From DATCMA01 sp036563645 (GTDB lineage Bacteria; Actinomycetota; Actinomycetes; Mycobacteriales; Micromonosporaceae), in contig DATCMA010000014.1 in the NCBI GenBank assembly GCA_036563645.1, positions 1 through 64,000 on the forward strand: a stretch of 64,000 nt of DNA, in the 5' to 3' direction. Under the pieces are notes generated by a model that saw only the letters and a program-made list of their open reading frames with translations, had not been told where the DNA came from and did no database searches. The translations under genes were made by a program, and so were the position numbers. Shown here in pieces: positions 52,917-62,065 of the stretch (positions are counted from its first letter, which is position 1; the number at the start of each line of letters is the position of its first letter).

Positions 52917-53615
52917 ATGCACACTCCCGCCGAGACTGATGACGCCGCCGCGCTCGAACGTATCCTCCACGGCCGGTGGAGTTGTCGGGCCTTCGCGGCG
53001 CGCGAGGTGCCCGAAGAGATCATCGACCGACTCCTCACGCTGGCCCAGCGCGCCCCGTCGTGGTGCAACACCCAGCCATGGCACGTCATCGTGACCGTCG
53101 GCGAGGGGACGGAGCGGTTTCGCGCGGCTCTCGTCGAGCACGTGCGCCGGACGGGTCCGGAGATGAAGCCGGATTTCCCCATGCCGTCTGCGTATTCGGG
53201 GGTCTACCAGGAGCGGCGTCGGGAGAGCGGATGGCAGCTCTACGACGCGGTGGGGATCGCCCGCGATGACCGCGCGGCGCGGGCGCGGCAGGCTTTGAGG
53301 AACTACGAGCTCTTCGGCGCCCCGCACGTCGCGATCGTCACGACCGCCGCCGAACAGGAGGTCTACGGGGCGATCGACGCCGGTGTCTACATCGGACACT
53401 TTCTCCTCGCCGCGCACGCGCTCGGTTTGGCGGCCGTGCCGCAGGCCGCGCTCGCGATGGTGGCGCCGTTTATTCGTGACTACTTCGACATCCCCGATAC
53501 ACAGAAGATCGTCGCGGGAATCTCCTTCGGCTATCCCGATCTCAGCCATCCGGTCAACGGCTTTCGGACCTCGCGCGCCGGGCTCGATGAGGTGCGCGTG
53601 TTCGTCCGCCACTAG
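52917..53615 (+). CDS. Nitroreductase-family FMN oxidoreductase
   Basis: A 232-residue FMN enzyme of the nitroreductase fold. The N-terminal FMN-binding stretch RWSCRAFAAREVP and APSWCNTQPWHVIV are characteristic, with GVYIGHFLLAAHALGLAAVPQAAL and a C-terminal ISFGYPD. Members reduce nitro groups, enones or flavins. ATG 52917 is preferred; GTG 52908, directly after the previous stop, would add three residues. It is the last gene of this group before a 296-base gap. Confidence 0.9.
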   Translation: MHTPAETDDAAALERILHGRWSCRAFAAREVPEEIIDRLLTLAQRAPSWCNTQPWHVIVTVGEGTERFRAALVEHVRRTGPEMKPDFPMPSAYSGVYQERRRESGWQLYDAVGIARDDRAARARQALRNYELFGAPHVAIVTTAAEQEVYGAIDAGVYIGHFLLAAHALGLAAVPQAALAMVAPFIRDYFDIPDTQKIVAGISFGYPDLSHPVNGFRTSRAGLDEVRVFVRH

Positions 53616-53911
53616 CGCCGGAGCCGGGCGTCGCCGCGCTCATCGCGCGGAGGGGGCGGATAGCCGGCCGTCTCGCGGGGCGGTCGCGGCGTCTGCCGCT
53701 GGCGCGGGGTGGGCGCGGGGCCCGGAGAGCGGTTCAGCTGACGCCGGATCGCATGTTCGGGTGATGGCAGTGGGGGCCGCTTCGGGGGAGAATTCATGCG
53801 ATTCATTCGACTCATCATTAGTGATTTGGTCGCGGCGGGGTTCGCCGTAACGGCGCGAACCGTGACCCGGTGGGCGTGGCCCGCGGTGCCCCGATGACGA
53901 GGAGGTCGAAC
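53616..53911 (+). other. Gap of 296 bases before the second ligase paralogue
   Basis: No convincing promoter or terminator is visible. The only coding candidate is a 33-codon frame, 53796-53897 (MRFIRLIISDLVAAG...), with GGGGGAG six bases upstream of its ATG; its TGA lies 14 bases before the ligase start, so it could be a leader peptide. Evidence is weak. Confidence 0.3.
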
Positions 53912-55576
53912 GTGACCCGTTACTACGAGGACCTCGAGCCCACTGATCCGGATTGGACTCGTTGGACGGGGGCGCACGTCCTGAGGCGACAGGCCCGCGA
54001 GCGCGGCGACCGGACCTACCTCATCGCGCCCGAGGAGAACGTGACGATCACGTTCGGGCAGCTCTTGGACTCCGCCGAACGGGTGGCGGGCGGTTTGCGC
54101 GCCGCTGGGGCCGAAAGCGGGGACCGCGTCGTCATCATGGCGAAGAACTCCTCCCGCTTCGTCCTCACCTGGTACGGCACCGCCGTCGGTGGCTTGGTCG
54201 AGGCGCCGATCAACACCGCGTACGAAGGCGAGTTCCTCCGCCACCAGGTGCAGCTCGTGGAGGCGCGGTTCGTCGTCGTCGACGACGATCTCGCCGACCG
54301 CTTCATCGCCATCAAAGACGAGCTCCCCACCGTCGAGGCGTTCTGGGTTATCGACACCACCGGCGGGGCCGCTGGGGCGGTCGAGCGCCTGCGGGCGGCT
54401 GGCTGGCGGGCGGAGCCGTGGGACACGCTGCTGGAGGCGGACCGATACGACGGACCGGAGCCCGACGCCCGCGACCTGACCGCGGTCTTCTTCACGTCGG
54501 GGACGACGGGCCTCTCCAAGGGCGTGGCGATGCCGAACGCCCAGATGAACTTCTTTGCGGAGCTCACCCGCTGCCTCACCCGATTCACCGAGAACGACAC
54601 GTGGATGGCGGTGACGCCGCTGTTCCTGTTCCACGGCAACGCCCAGTACATGGCGCTCTACCCCGCCCTGATCGCCGGCGGGCGCGCGGTCATCCGCTCG
54701 CGCTTCAGCGCCAGCCGTTGGGTCGACCAGCTCCGCGAGCATGACGTGACGGTCACCAACTTCCTCGGGGTGATGATGGACTTCATCTGGAAGCAGCCCC
54801 GTCGCCCCGACGACGCGGACAACAAGCTCCGCTGCGTCTTCGCCGCCCCCACCGCCTGGTCCATCCTCGAGGACTTCAAGAAGCGCTTCGGCATCGAGGC
54901 CTTCGTCGAGGTGTACGGGACGACCGAGACGACCACGCCGATCCTCAGCCCGTACGGCGAGGAGCGGCCGCCCGGTGCCGCGGGCCTCAACGCCGCCAAG
55001 TGGTTCGATGTCGCGATCGTCGACCCCGAGACCGATATGGAGGTGCCAATCGGGGAGGTCGGCGAGTTCGTGGTCCGTCCCAAGCACCCGTGGATTTGCA
55101 GCCTGGGCTACTACAACATGCCGGACAAAACCGCGCAGGCGTGGCGGAACATGTGGTTCCACACCGGTGACGCGGTCCGGCGGGACGAGGAGGGCTGGTA
55201 CTACTTCGTCGACCGGCTCAAGGACGCGCTGCGGCGCCGGGGCGAGAACATCAGCTGCTACGAGGTGGAGCAGGCCCTGCTCAAGCACCCGGCGATCGCG
55301 GAGTGCGCGATTCTCGGCGTGCCCGCGGACGTCGACGCCGGCGAAGACGAGGTGTTGGCGGTGATCGTCCCCAACGGGGATCTCACCGCCCAGGAGCTGT
55401 GGGACTGGTGCCGAGGGCGGGTGCCGACGTTCGCCATCCCCCGCTACGTCTGGTTCCGCCAGGAGCTCCCGCGCACGCCGTCGGAGAAGATCCAGCGCAA
55501 CGTCCTGCGGGAGGAGTTCGCGGCGGTCAAGGGCACGGAGGTCTACGACCGCGAGGCGGGGACCGCCCGGTCATGA
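53912..55576 (+). CDS. AMP-forming acyl-CoA ligase (paralogue of the 42070 ligase)
   Basis: CoA ligase of 554 residues with FFTSGTTGLSKGVAMPNAQ, VYGTTETTTP, FHTGDAVRRDEEGWYYFVDR (split at the hinge), RRRGENISCYEVE and RTPSEKIQRNVLREE. It aligns with the 42070 product along its whole length. The start GTG 53912 has AGGAGG a few bases upstream; ATG 53894 is an alternative in frame that would swallow that ribosome site. Coupled to the quinone oxidoreductase gene by ATGA. Context with a BadI/MenB-like enzyme suggests an alicyclic or aromatic acid, not proven. Confidence 0.93.
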   Translation: MTRYYEDLEPTDPDWTRWTGAHVLRRQARERGDRTYLIAPEENVTITFGQLLDSAERVAGGLRAAGAESGDRVVIMAKNSSRFVLTWYGTAVGGLVEAPINTAYEGEFLRHQVQLVEARFVVVDDDLADRFIAIKDELPTVEAFWVIDTTGGAAGAVERLRAAGWRAEPWDTLLEADRYDGPEPDARDLTAVFFTSGTTGLSKGVAMPNAQMNFFAELTRCLTRFTENDTWMAVTPLFLFHGNAQYMALYPALIAGGRAVIRSRFSASRWVDQLREHDVTVTNFLGVMMDFIWKQPRRPDDADNKLRCVFAAPTAWSILEDFKKRFGIEAFVEVYGTTETTTPILSPYGEERPPGAAGLNAAKWFDVAIVDPETDMEVPIGEVGEFVVRPKHPWICSLGYYNMPDKTAQAWRNMWFHTGDAVRRDEEGWYYFVDRLKDALRRRGENISCYEVEQALLKHPAIAECAILGVPADVDAGEDEVLAVIVPNGDLTAQELWDWCRGRVPTFAIPRYVWFRQELPRTPSEKIQRNVLREEFAAVKGTEVYDREAGTARS

Positions 55577-56595
55577 CGAGGAACGACAGCGTCACGACGG
55601 TGCGGGCGGTGCAGGTGACCGCCTTGACCGGCCCTGACGGCCTGCGGGTCGTCGACCTGCCCGCACCCGCGGACGACACGGCGGTGCACATCGACGTGTA
55701 CTCCGCCGGGGTCAGCTTCCCTGACCTGCTGATGAGCCGCGGGGAATACCAGCGCAAACCCCCGCTGCCGTTCGTCCCGGGGGTGGAGGTCGCCGGGGTG
55801 GTCGTGGCCGCGCCTCCGGGGGCCGACGTCGCGCCTGGTGATCGGGTCGCCGCGTTCGTGCGCATCGGCGGGTGGGCGGAACGGGTCACCGCGCGGCCGG
55901 AGTGGGTCTTCCCCTTACCCGCGGGCGTGTCGTTCCGCAGCGCGGCGGGGATGCCGATGAACTACCTCACCGCCCACCTCGCGCTGACCCGACGCGGACA
56001 ACTGCGTCCGGGGGAGATCCTCCTCGTGCACGGGGCCGCCGGCGGCTTGGGCACGGCGCTGGTTCAGACCGGGAAGGCGTTGGGGGCCACCGTCCTCGCG
56101 GTCGTCTCCACCCCCGCCAAGGCCGAGCTCGCCCGGCGCTGTGGCGCCGATGACGTCATCCCGGCCGACGGGTGGTTGGAGACCGTGCGCCAGCGGCTCG
56201 GCGGCGATCGGGTGGATGTAGTCGCCGATGTGGTCGGAGGTAGCCGCTTCCTGGACTCGATTCGGTGCCTCCGGAAGGAGGGGCGGCTGTTGGTCCTCGG
56301 ATTCGCGGAGGGCAGCATTCCGACGATCGCCGCGAACCGGCTGCTCCTCAAGAACGTTGACGTCCGTGGGGTCGCGTGGGGAATGCTGATCGAGGGCGAG
56401 CCGGACTATCCCCAGCGCCAGTGGCGCGACCTCATGACGTGGTTCGCGAATGGGTATATCCGGCCGGTGGACGGACGGGAATTCCCCTTGACGGAGGCTG
56501 CCGACGCTCTGCGTGAGCTGAGCAGCCGGTCCGCGACCGGCAAGGTGACATTGCGGGTGCGCCCGGAGACCGAGAAAGTCGACAAGAATGGGTAA
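55573..56595 (+). CDS. Zinc-free MDR, NADPH:quinone oxidoreductase family
   Basis: Medium-chain reductase of 340 residues without zinc-binding cysteines. It shows SAGVSFPDLLMSRGEYQ, LPFVPGVEVAGVV, and the NADPH Rossmann motif HGAAGGLGTALVQTGKALGA. The quinone oxidoreductase group contains enoyl reductases and crotonyl-CoA reductase relatives that reduce C=C bonds. Here it probably reduces an unsaturated CoA ester or enone. It begins inside the end of the ligase gene (ATGA) and its end overlaps the next gene by eight bases. Confidence 0.9.
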   Translation: MTRNDSVTTVRAVQVTALTGPDGLRVVDLPAPADDTAVHIDVYSAGVSFPDLLMSRGEYQRKPPLPFVPGVEVAGVVVAAPPGADVAPGDRVAAFVRIGGWAERVTARPEWVFPLPAGVSFRSAAGMPMNYLTAHLALTRRGQLRPGEILLVHGAAGGLGTALVQTGKALGATVLAVVSTPAKAELARRCGADDVIPADGWLETVRQRLGGDRVDVVADVVGGSRFLDSIRCLRKEGRLLVLGFAEGSIPTIAANRLLLKNVDVRGVAWGMLIEGEPDYPQRQWRDLMTWFANGYIRPVDGREFPLTEAADALRELSSRSATGKVTLRVRPETEKVDKNG

Positions 56596-57352
56596 GGTTC
56601 ACGTACATCGGCGAGGCGAGGCGACCTGGATTACCCTCGACGCGCCGGAACGTCGCAATGCGTTCGATCCCGAGATGGCCGCCGCGGCCATCGAGGCGAT
56701 TGAGGCGAGTACCGATTCGCGGGCAGTCGTCATTACCGGCGCTCCTGGCGCGTTTTGCGCCGGCGGAGCACTCGATTTGCTCGGTGCGCCGACGCTCAAG
56801 GAAATGCGCAAGCTGTATCGCATGTCGTGGCGGCTTTTCGACGCGATCCGACTGTGCCCGCGCCCCGTGATCGCGGCGGTGAATGGCGCGGCCGCGGGTG
56901 GCGGAAACGAATTGGTCGTGGCCTGTGACCTCGCGATCGCCGCGGAGTCGGCGACGTTCGGGCAAACCGGCCCCCGGGTGGGGAGCGCTCCGGTCACCGG
57001 CGCCACCAACGTGCTGAGCGTGCAGATCGGCGAGAAGCGGGCGAAGGAGATGTCCTTCCTCTGCCGTCGCTACACCGCTCGCCAAGCGCTGGAACTCGGC
57101 TTGGTCAACAAGGTCGTCCCCGATGACGAGCTCGTCCAGGCGGTCGATGACCTGGTGGAGGAGCTCTCGGCGCTCAGCCCGCGGTACCTGGAGATCGCGA
57201 AGATCAGCTCGAACATCTGGTGGAACGCCGCGCGCGACAACTTCTCCACCGGGATCGGCATGCTCGTGCAGGCGGTCGGCAGCGCGGACATGATCGAGGG
57301 AGCGACCGCGTTCCTGGAGAAGCGGCGCCCACAGTTCCCCCCGCCGGAGTGA
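56588..57352 (+). CDS. MenB/BadI-like crotonase
   Basis: Crotonase of 254 residues. The stretch FGQTGPRVGS, then IGEKRAKEMSFLCRRYTARQ and LGLVNKVVPDDEL, follows the MenB/BadI subgroup (dihydroxynaphthoyl-CoA synthase; 2-ketocyclohexanecarboxyl-CoA hydrolase), as does the ending GATAFLEKRRPQF. However, the D-x-GYG segment that follows GS in those enzymes is replaced by APVTGATN, so the key aspartate seems absent. The fold suggests ring-cleaving or Dieckmann-type chemistry on a CoA ester; the reaction is uncertain. Final gene of the forward group. Confidence 0.86.
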   Translation: MGKVHVHRRGEATWITLDAPERRNAFDPEMAAAAIEAIEASTDSRAVVITGAPGAFCAGGALDLLGAPTLKEMRKLYRMSWRLFDAIRLCPRPVIAAVNGAAAGGGNELVVACDLAIAAESATFGQTGPRVGSAPVTGATNVLSVQIGEKRAKEMSFLCRRYTARQALELGLVNKVVPDDELVQAVDDLVEELSALSPRYLEIAKISSNIWWNAARDNFSTGIGMLVQAVGSADMIEGATAFLEKRRPQFPPPE

Positions 57353-57430
57353 TCCCGCGGCGTTCCCCCACACCCATGGGCGGTCGACAGCGGTGGGCGG
57401 TCGTGCGCCCGCGGCTGCGATCGCCCAGGG

Positions 57431-58168
57431 CTATGCGATCGTCCAGACGATGGGCGCGTTGAGCACCTCCGGGAACTTCTTCTCGGCGTACCGGAGGTAC
57501 TGCGTGACGTGGTCCAGCATGGCGTCTGAAGCGGCGGAGGGGTCCCGCTCCTCGAGCGCTTCGTAGATCTTGAGGTGCGCCTTGTGCACGGCCGCGCGCC
57601 GGACTTCGGGGTAGTCGATGCCGATCGCCGAGCCATCCAAGATGCCGAGCAAGGCATCGATGAGGTAACCGAACATGGCGTTACCCGAGCCCTGCGCGAT
57701 GATCTGGTGGAAGCGCTTGTTCTCCTCGAGGAACGCCGATTGGTCGTCGAGGTGCTCGTGCATGGCCTCGACGCTCGCCTTGAGCTCGGCGAGCTGCTTG
57801 TCGTCCATCCGCTGCGCGGCGAGCTGCGCGATCATGGGCTCGAGGCCGACGCGGGCCTCCGCGATGGTGCGGAACGGTGCCTTCGCGAACTGGAGAAGCA
57901 GCATGAGGGACGTGGCCAACCCGCTCGCGTCCGGGCGCTGCACCACCGGGCCGCCGCCGGGACCGGGCTTCAGGGTGATGATGCCCTGCAGCTCGAGGAA
58001 GCGGAGCGATTCCCGGAGGGTCCCCCGGCCGACGTCATATGTCTCCAGCATCACTCGTTCCGGAGGCAGCCGGTCGCCTTCCCGGTTACCGCGCTTGTTG
58101 ATGTCGGCCACAATGCGCTGCGCGACCAGCATCGCGGTCTTTTGCGGTCGGAGGGGTTCACTGCCCAT
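57431..58168 (-). CDS. GntR-family regulator, FadR/FCD type
   Basis: Transcription factor of 245 residues. The winged helix (about 8-80) reads IVADINKRGNREGDRLPPERVM and GRGTLRESLRFLELQGIITLKPGPGGG; the C-terminal all-helical FCD domain (about 95-235) contains EENKRFHQIIAQGSGN and HKAHLKIYEALEERD, with histidines that often bind metal or acid ligands. FCD regulators respond to organic acids. It lies 54 bases downstream of the esterase on the same strand, so it may be the last gene of the Baeyer-Villiger operon or have its own promoter with the dyad at 58192-58210. Confidence 0.92.
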   Translation of the reverse strand: MGSEPLRPQKTAMLVAQRIVADINKRGNREGDRLPPERVMLETYDVGRGTLRESLRFLELQGIITLKPGPGGGPVVQRPDASGLATSLMLLLQFAKAPFRTIAEARVGLEPMIAQLAAQRMDDKQLAELKASVEAMHEHLDDQSAFLEENKRFHQIIAQGSGNAMFGYLIDALLGILDGSAIGIDYPEVRRAAVHKAHLKIYEALEERDPSAASDAMLDHVTQYLRYAEKKFPEVLNAPIVWTIA

Positions 58169-58191
58169 CGGTATACCTTTTCGGATGTTCT

Positions 58192-58210
58192 GGTGCGTTG
58201 ACCACGCACC
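58192..58210. promoter_or_regulatory. Dyad upstream of the FadR-type regulator
   Basis: GGTGCGT (58192-58198) and ACGCACC (58204-58210) around TGACC; it includes TGGT and ACCA arms that recall GntR-type operators. It lies 24 bases before the regulator start, fitting autoregulation. Confidence 0.4.
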
Positions 58211-58222
58211 GGCACAGGATAG

Positions 58223-59239
58223 TCATGGCTTCATATTCGGCGTCCCCGCCGGGGCTGCCGATAGTTGCGCAATTAGCACGCGCACTGCCTCGATGATCGC
58301 GCTGCGTGCGCGTCGCACCGCCGCCGAGACACGCGAGAATCGCAAGAAGGCGTGACACAGATCCGGGAAATCGAGCAGCCGAACCGGAACGTCGGCGGCC
58401 CGGAGCCGCTCGGCGTAGGCGATACCTTCGTCGCGGAGGGGATCGTGACCAGCCACGACCACCACGGCTGGCGGCAGGTGCCGGTGTGACGCCGCTCGCA
58501 GTGGCGCCACCTCAGGCAGGGTGCGCTGCTCCGGTCGGGGGACGTACAGATTGAAGCAGTGCTCCATATCCGCGCGGCCGATCGGGAAACCCTCCGCGCA
58601 GCGCCGGTAGGACGGGCGGTCGAGATTGACGTCGGTGACTGGGTAGATGAGCACCTGTGCGTCGATGGCCGGTCCACCCCTTTCCTCCCGAGCCCGGAGG
58701 GTACACGCTGCGGCCAGGTTCCCACCGGCGCTATCCCCCGCCACGATCAGGGGCGTCGCGTCCCTTCGGTTCCTATCTATCCAGATTAATGCAGCGTATG
58801 CGTCGTCCAGTGGGACGGGGAAGGGGTGCTCGGGGCTCAGTCGATAGTCGACACTCACGACCGTGCAGGACGCGTCGACCGTGAGGAACCGGCACAGCTC
58901 GTCGCCGTAATCGAGATCACCCGTGATCCAGCCGCCGCCGTGGAAATAGACGACGGTGGCGAGGGACGGCTTCTCCGGCCGGTAGATCCGAAGGGTGATG
59001 GCGCGCCCGTCGACGGTCGCGGTGTGCTCGTCGACGGTGAGGCCCGTCCGTGGACCGTCCGAGCAGAGCTGGTTGCCCTGCGTCGTCCGGGCGCGCGCTT
59101 CCGCGACGGTGAGCTGCGGAAGCGCGCGCCGGCCTTGCTGGCGGCTCTGCTCGGCGAGGGCTGCCAGCTCGGGATCACGCGGACCCGGGGAGGGCGCCGC
59201 ATCCAGGGCGTCGGGACGAGAGAGCGGGTCAGCGGTCAC
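58223..59239 (-). CDS. Alpha/beta hydrolase, hormone-sensitive lipase (family IV) type
   Basis: Esterase or lactonase of 338 residues. The oxyanion motif HGGGW is at 100-104, the nucleophile Ser170 in GDSAGG, and the acid and histidine are in VVAGHDPLRDEG and DLCHAFLRF. Family IV enzymes hydrolyse acyl esters and some lactones. Its gene overlaps the CoA-transferase gene by 11 bases in an operon led by a Baeyer-Villiger monooxygenase, so its natural role is likely opening the ester or lactone made by that enzyme (inference). Confidence 0.92.
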   Translation of the reverse strand: MTADPLSRPDALDAAPSPGPRDPELAALAEQSRQQGRRALPQLTVAEARARTTQGNQLCSDGPRTGLTVDEHTATVDGRAITLRIYRPEKPSLATVVYFHGGGWITGDLDYGDELCRFLTVDASCTVVSVDYRLSPEHPFPVPLDDAYAALIWIDRNRRDATPLIVAGDSAGGNLAAACTLRAREERGGPAIDAQVLIYPVTDVNLDRPSYRRCAEGFPIGRADMEHCFNLYVPRPEQRTLPEVAPLRAASHRHLPPAVVVVAGHDPLRDEGIAYAERLRAADVPVRLLDFPDLCHAFLRFSRVSAAVRRARSAIIEAVRVLIAQLSAAPAGTPNMKP

Positions 59240-60437
59240 TGATCACCCCGGATGCGGCGAGCGTGGAGAACTCCTCGCTGGACATACCCAGCTCGTCGAC
59301 GAGAACTTGCCGGGTGTGCTCGCCCACCTGGGGCACACCGTTGTACTCGGGGCCGCGGTAACCGGTGACGTGCAGGACCGGCCCCGGCATCATCGCTCGG
59401 CCAAAGACGGTGTTGGTCAACTCCACGAGGGTCCGTTCGAGGAAATGCGGGTCCTCGGCGACGTCCTTCGCGTCGTTGACCGGTGCCGCGACGACCTCGT
59501 GCCGCTCCAGAATCGCGAGGACCTCATCGCGCGGCCGCTGCCGGACCCAGTCGATGACGATTCGCTGCAGCGACTCGTTGTTCGCCATGCGCGCCTCATT
59601 CGTCGCGTAGCGCTCGTCGGTCTTGAGGTCAGGGCGACCCATCGCGTCGAACAGGCGCATCGCGATGGACTGGTTGGACGCGGCGATGGACAGCCACTTG
59701 CCGTCACCGGCCTGGTAAATCCCGCGTGGCGACGCCGATCCGGACGAATTTCCCTGCCGCTGCATGATTCGTCCGGTCGCCGTGTAGTTCAACACCGCGT
59801 CGCCCATGATGAACATCAAGGGCTCGTACAGCGCGACGTCGACTTCCGAGCCGACACCATCGATGGAGCGCCGGTAGAGCGCCATCGTCGTCCCGAACGC
59901 CGCGGAGATGCCGGCGATGGAGTCGGCGAAGCCGAACGGAGGCGCGGTCGGCGGGGTGTCCGGCCAGCCGTTGAGGAAGGCGTAGCCGCTCGCCGTCTCC
60001 GCGACGGTCCCGAACCCCGGCCGTTCCCGGTAGGGGCCGGTCTGACCGAACCCGCTGACCCGGGTCATCACCAGTCGCGGATTCTCCCGGGACAGCTCCT
60101 GGTAGCTCATGTTCCAGCGTTCCATCCGGCCCGGTCGGAAGTTCTCGATGAGCACGTCGGCCGTGCGAATCAACCGCCGAACGACGTCTCGCCCCTCCGG
60201 GCGGCGCAGGTCAATGCCGACCGAGCGCTTGCCGGAGTTCAGGCGCGCGAACCCGATCGCCAGCCCTGCGTGCTTGGGCTCCCACTGGCGGGCGTAGTCA
60301 CCGGCCGTGGGGTCCTCGATTTTCACGACGTCCGCGCCGAAATCACGGAGCATGCGTCCGGCGGTCGGCGCCGCGTACATCGAGCCGATCTCGATTACTC
60401 GAATTCCGGCGAGTGGTGCTTTGTGCTGCGTGCTCAT
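59229..60437 (-). CDS. Family III CoA-transferase (CaiB/BaiF)
   Basis: CoA-transferase of 402 residues. N-terminal LAGIRVIEIGSMYAAPTAGR, FGADVVKIEDP and LNSGKRSVGIDLRRPEG are typical, and Asp172 in FGFADSIAG is the likely catalytic residue that forms the acyl-enzyme anhydride. It lacks the racemase GHDINY motif of the 2176 product, so transferase activity is preferred. It overlaps the monooxygenase stop as ATGA and the esterase start by 11 bases. It probably activates the acid released by the esterase. Confidence 0.92.
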   Translation of the reverse strand: MSTQHKAPLAGIRVIEIGSMYAAPTAGRMLRDFGADVVKIEDPTAGDYARQWEPKHAGLAIGFARLNSGKRSVGIDLRRPEGRDVVRRLIRTADVLIENFRPGRMERWNMSYQELSRENPRLVMTRVSGFGQTGPYRERPGFGTVAETASGYAFLNGWPDTPPTAPPFGFADSIAGISAAFGTTMALYRRSIDGVGSEVDVALYEPLMFIMGDAVLNYTATGRIMQRQGNSSGSASPRGIYQAGDGKWLSIAASNQSIAMRLFDAMGRPDLKTDERYATNEARMANNESLQRIVIDWVRQRPRDEVLAILERHEVVAAPVNDAKDVAEDPHFLERTLVELTNTVFGRAMMPGPVLHVTGYRGPEYNGVPQVGEHTRQVLVDELGMSSEEFSTLAASGVISDR

Positions 60438-62065
60438 GAGGTCACGAACCCCTCGTAGTCGCGGGCGGCCACGTCAGAACAGATCTTTCGGTATTCGCCG
60501 ACGCCCCCCAGATAGAGCGAGAACACCCGCGGCTTCCCAGGGATATTCGCGCCCGTGTACCAGCTATTGCCCTTCATGAAGGTCGTCGGCTTGGCGACCT
60601 CGTAGACGTGCTCGGTCCAGCGCTGCTGGGCAGCCACATCAGCTTCCGACCGGTGCAGACCGCGCTGGCGCAGCCACTCGATGTGGTCGGTTATCCATTC
60701 GACGTGGTGCTCGATGGAGATCATGACGTTGCTGAGCACCGACGGGCTGCCGGCACCGGCGACGAAGTACATGTTCGGGAAGCCGTGGGTGGCGATGCCG
60801 AGGTACGTCTGCGGCCCGTCCTGCCAGGCCTCCTTCAGCGAGACGCCGTTGACGCCGCGAATGTCGATGTTGAACAGGGAACCGGTGAGCGCGTCGAACC
60901 CGGTCGCGAAGATGAGCGCGTCAACCTCGTACTCCGCGCCGCTTTCGGTGCGCACGCCGGACGGCGTGATCCGCTCGATCGGGTCGGCCTTGACGTCAAC
61001 CAAGGTCACGTTGTCCCGGTTGAAGGTCTCGTAGTAGCCGATTTCGAGCACGAGACGCCGGGAGCCGAACGGGTAGCCTTTCGGGCAGAGCTTCTCCGCG
61101 ACCTCGGGATCCTTCACGATCTCGCGGATCTTCTTGCGGATGAACTCCCCGACGCGCTCCGCCGCCGCCTCGTTCGTGCGGATGTCCTTGAACGCGGCGA
61201 GGATATCCGGACCACCGCGGTCCCAGTACTCCTGCAACGTGGCGTTGAGCTCCTCTTCGGAGACCTCAAGCGCCGATTTCTCGCTAATCTTACGGTGCGT
61301 CCCGGACGGGCTGTTCCTCGCGATTTCGCGATACTCTTCGAAATTGTTCTTGATGTTCTCTAGGTATTCTTCGTCAAGCGGGAAATTGTTGGCCGGCACC
61401 ACGTAGTGCGGGGTGCGCTGGAACACGTACAGGTGCGCGGCTTGTTTGGCGATTTGCGGGATGATTTGGACGCCCGAGGAGCCCGTCCCCACGACCCCGA
61501 CTCGCTTGCCGTGGAAGGTGACCTCCTCGTGCGGCCACATCCCGGTGTGGAAGCGCTGGCCCGCGAAATCGTCGAGCCCTGGGATGTTGGGGTATACCGG
61601 CACCGACAACTGCCCCGTCGCCATGATCACGTGTTCGGCGACGACCGTCTCGCCGTGGTCGGTCGTGGCGGTCCACGTGGTGGTGGCGTCGTCCCAGTGG
61701 AGAGTGGTGACGCGGGTGTTGAACGTGATGCTCGGCCTCAGGTTGAACTTGTCGGCGACGTAGTTGATGTAGGCCAGGATTTCGGGCTGGGCCGGATACC
61801 GCTCGGTCCAGTTCCATTCCTTGACGAGCTCTTGAGAGAAGGAGTAGCAGTACTCGACGCTTTCGATGTCGCAGCGCGCGCCGGGATAGCGATTCCAATA
61901 CCACACCCCGCCGACGTCGGACGCGGCGTCGATGACGTGCACGCGACGGCCCATCTCCCGGAGTCGGTAGAGGGCATACAGACCGGAGAACCCGGCACCG
62001 ATGACGAGGACGTCGAGTCTGGGCGGAGGGGACACACGGGGGCGTGTGGGGGTGGAACCGGTCAT
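60434..62065 (-). CDS. Type I Baeyer-Villiger monooxygenase
   Basis: FAD and NADPH-dependent monooxygenase of 543 residues that inserts oxygen next to a ketone, giving an ester or lactone. Two Rossmann motifs (GAGFSG at 23-28, GTGSSG at 193-198) flank the Baeyer-Villiger fingerprint FAGQRFHTGMWP at 167-178, a full match to FxGxxxHxxxWP. The second signature GGVWYWNRYPGARCD at 52-66 is also complete, which separates it from plain flavin monooxygenases. GGAGG precedes the ATG. It is followed by CoA-transferase and esterase genes. Cyclopentanone, cyclohexanone and steroid ketone oxidation are all possible. Confidence 0.95.
   Translation of the reverse strand: MTGSTPTRPRVSPPPRLDVLVIGAGFSGLYALYRLREMGRRVHVIDAASDVGGVWYWNRYPGARCDIESVEYCYSFSQELVKEWNWTERYPAQPEILAYINYVADKFNLRPSITFNTRVTTLHWDDATTTWTATTDHGETVVAEHVIMATGQLSVPVYPNIPGLDDFAGQRFHTGMWPHEEVTFHGKRVGVVGTGSSGVQIIPQIAKQAAHLYVFQRTPHYVVPANNFPLDEEYLENIKNNFEEYREIARNSPSGTHRKISEKSALEVSEEELNATLQEYWDRGGPDILAAFKDIRTNEAAAERVGEFIRKKIREIVKDPEVAEKLCPKGYPFGSRRLVLEIGYYETFNRDNVTLVDVKADPIERITPSGVRTESGAEYEVDALIFATGFDALTGSLFNIDIRGVNGVSLKEAWQDGPQTYLGIATHGFPNMYFVAGAGSPSVLSNVMISIEHHVEWITDHIEWLRQRGLHRSEADVAAQQRWTEHVYEVAKPTTFMKGNSWYTGANIPGKPRVFSLYLGGVGEYRKICSDVAARDYEGFVTS

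Noticed and set aside
57395..57426. Terminator between crotonase and GntR genes
   Set aside because: GGGCGGTCG and CGATCGCCC pair with a mismatch across a 14-base loop and lack a T-run; too weak to annotate.
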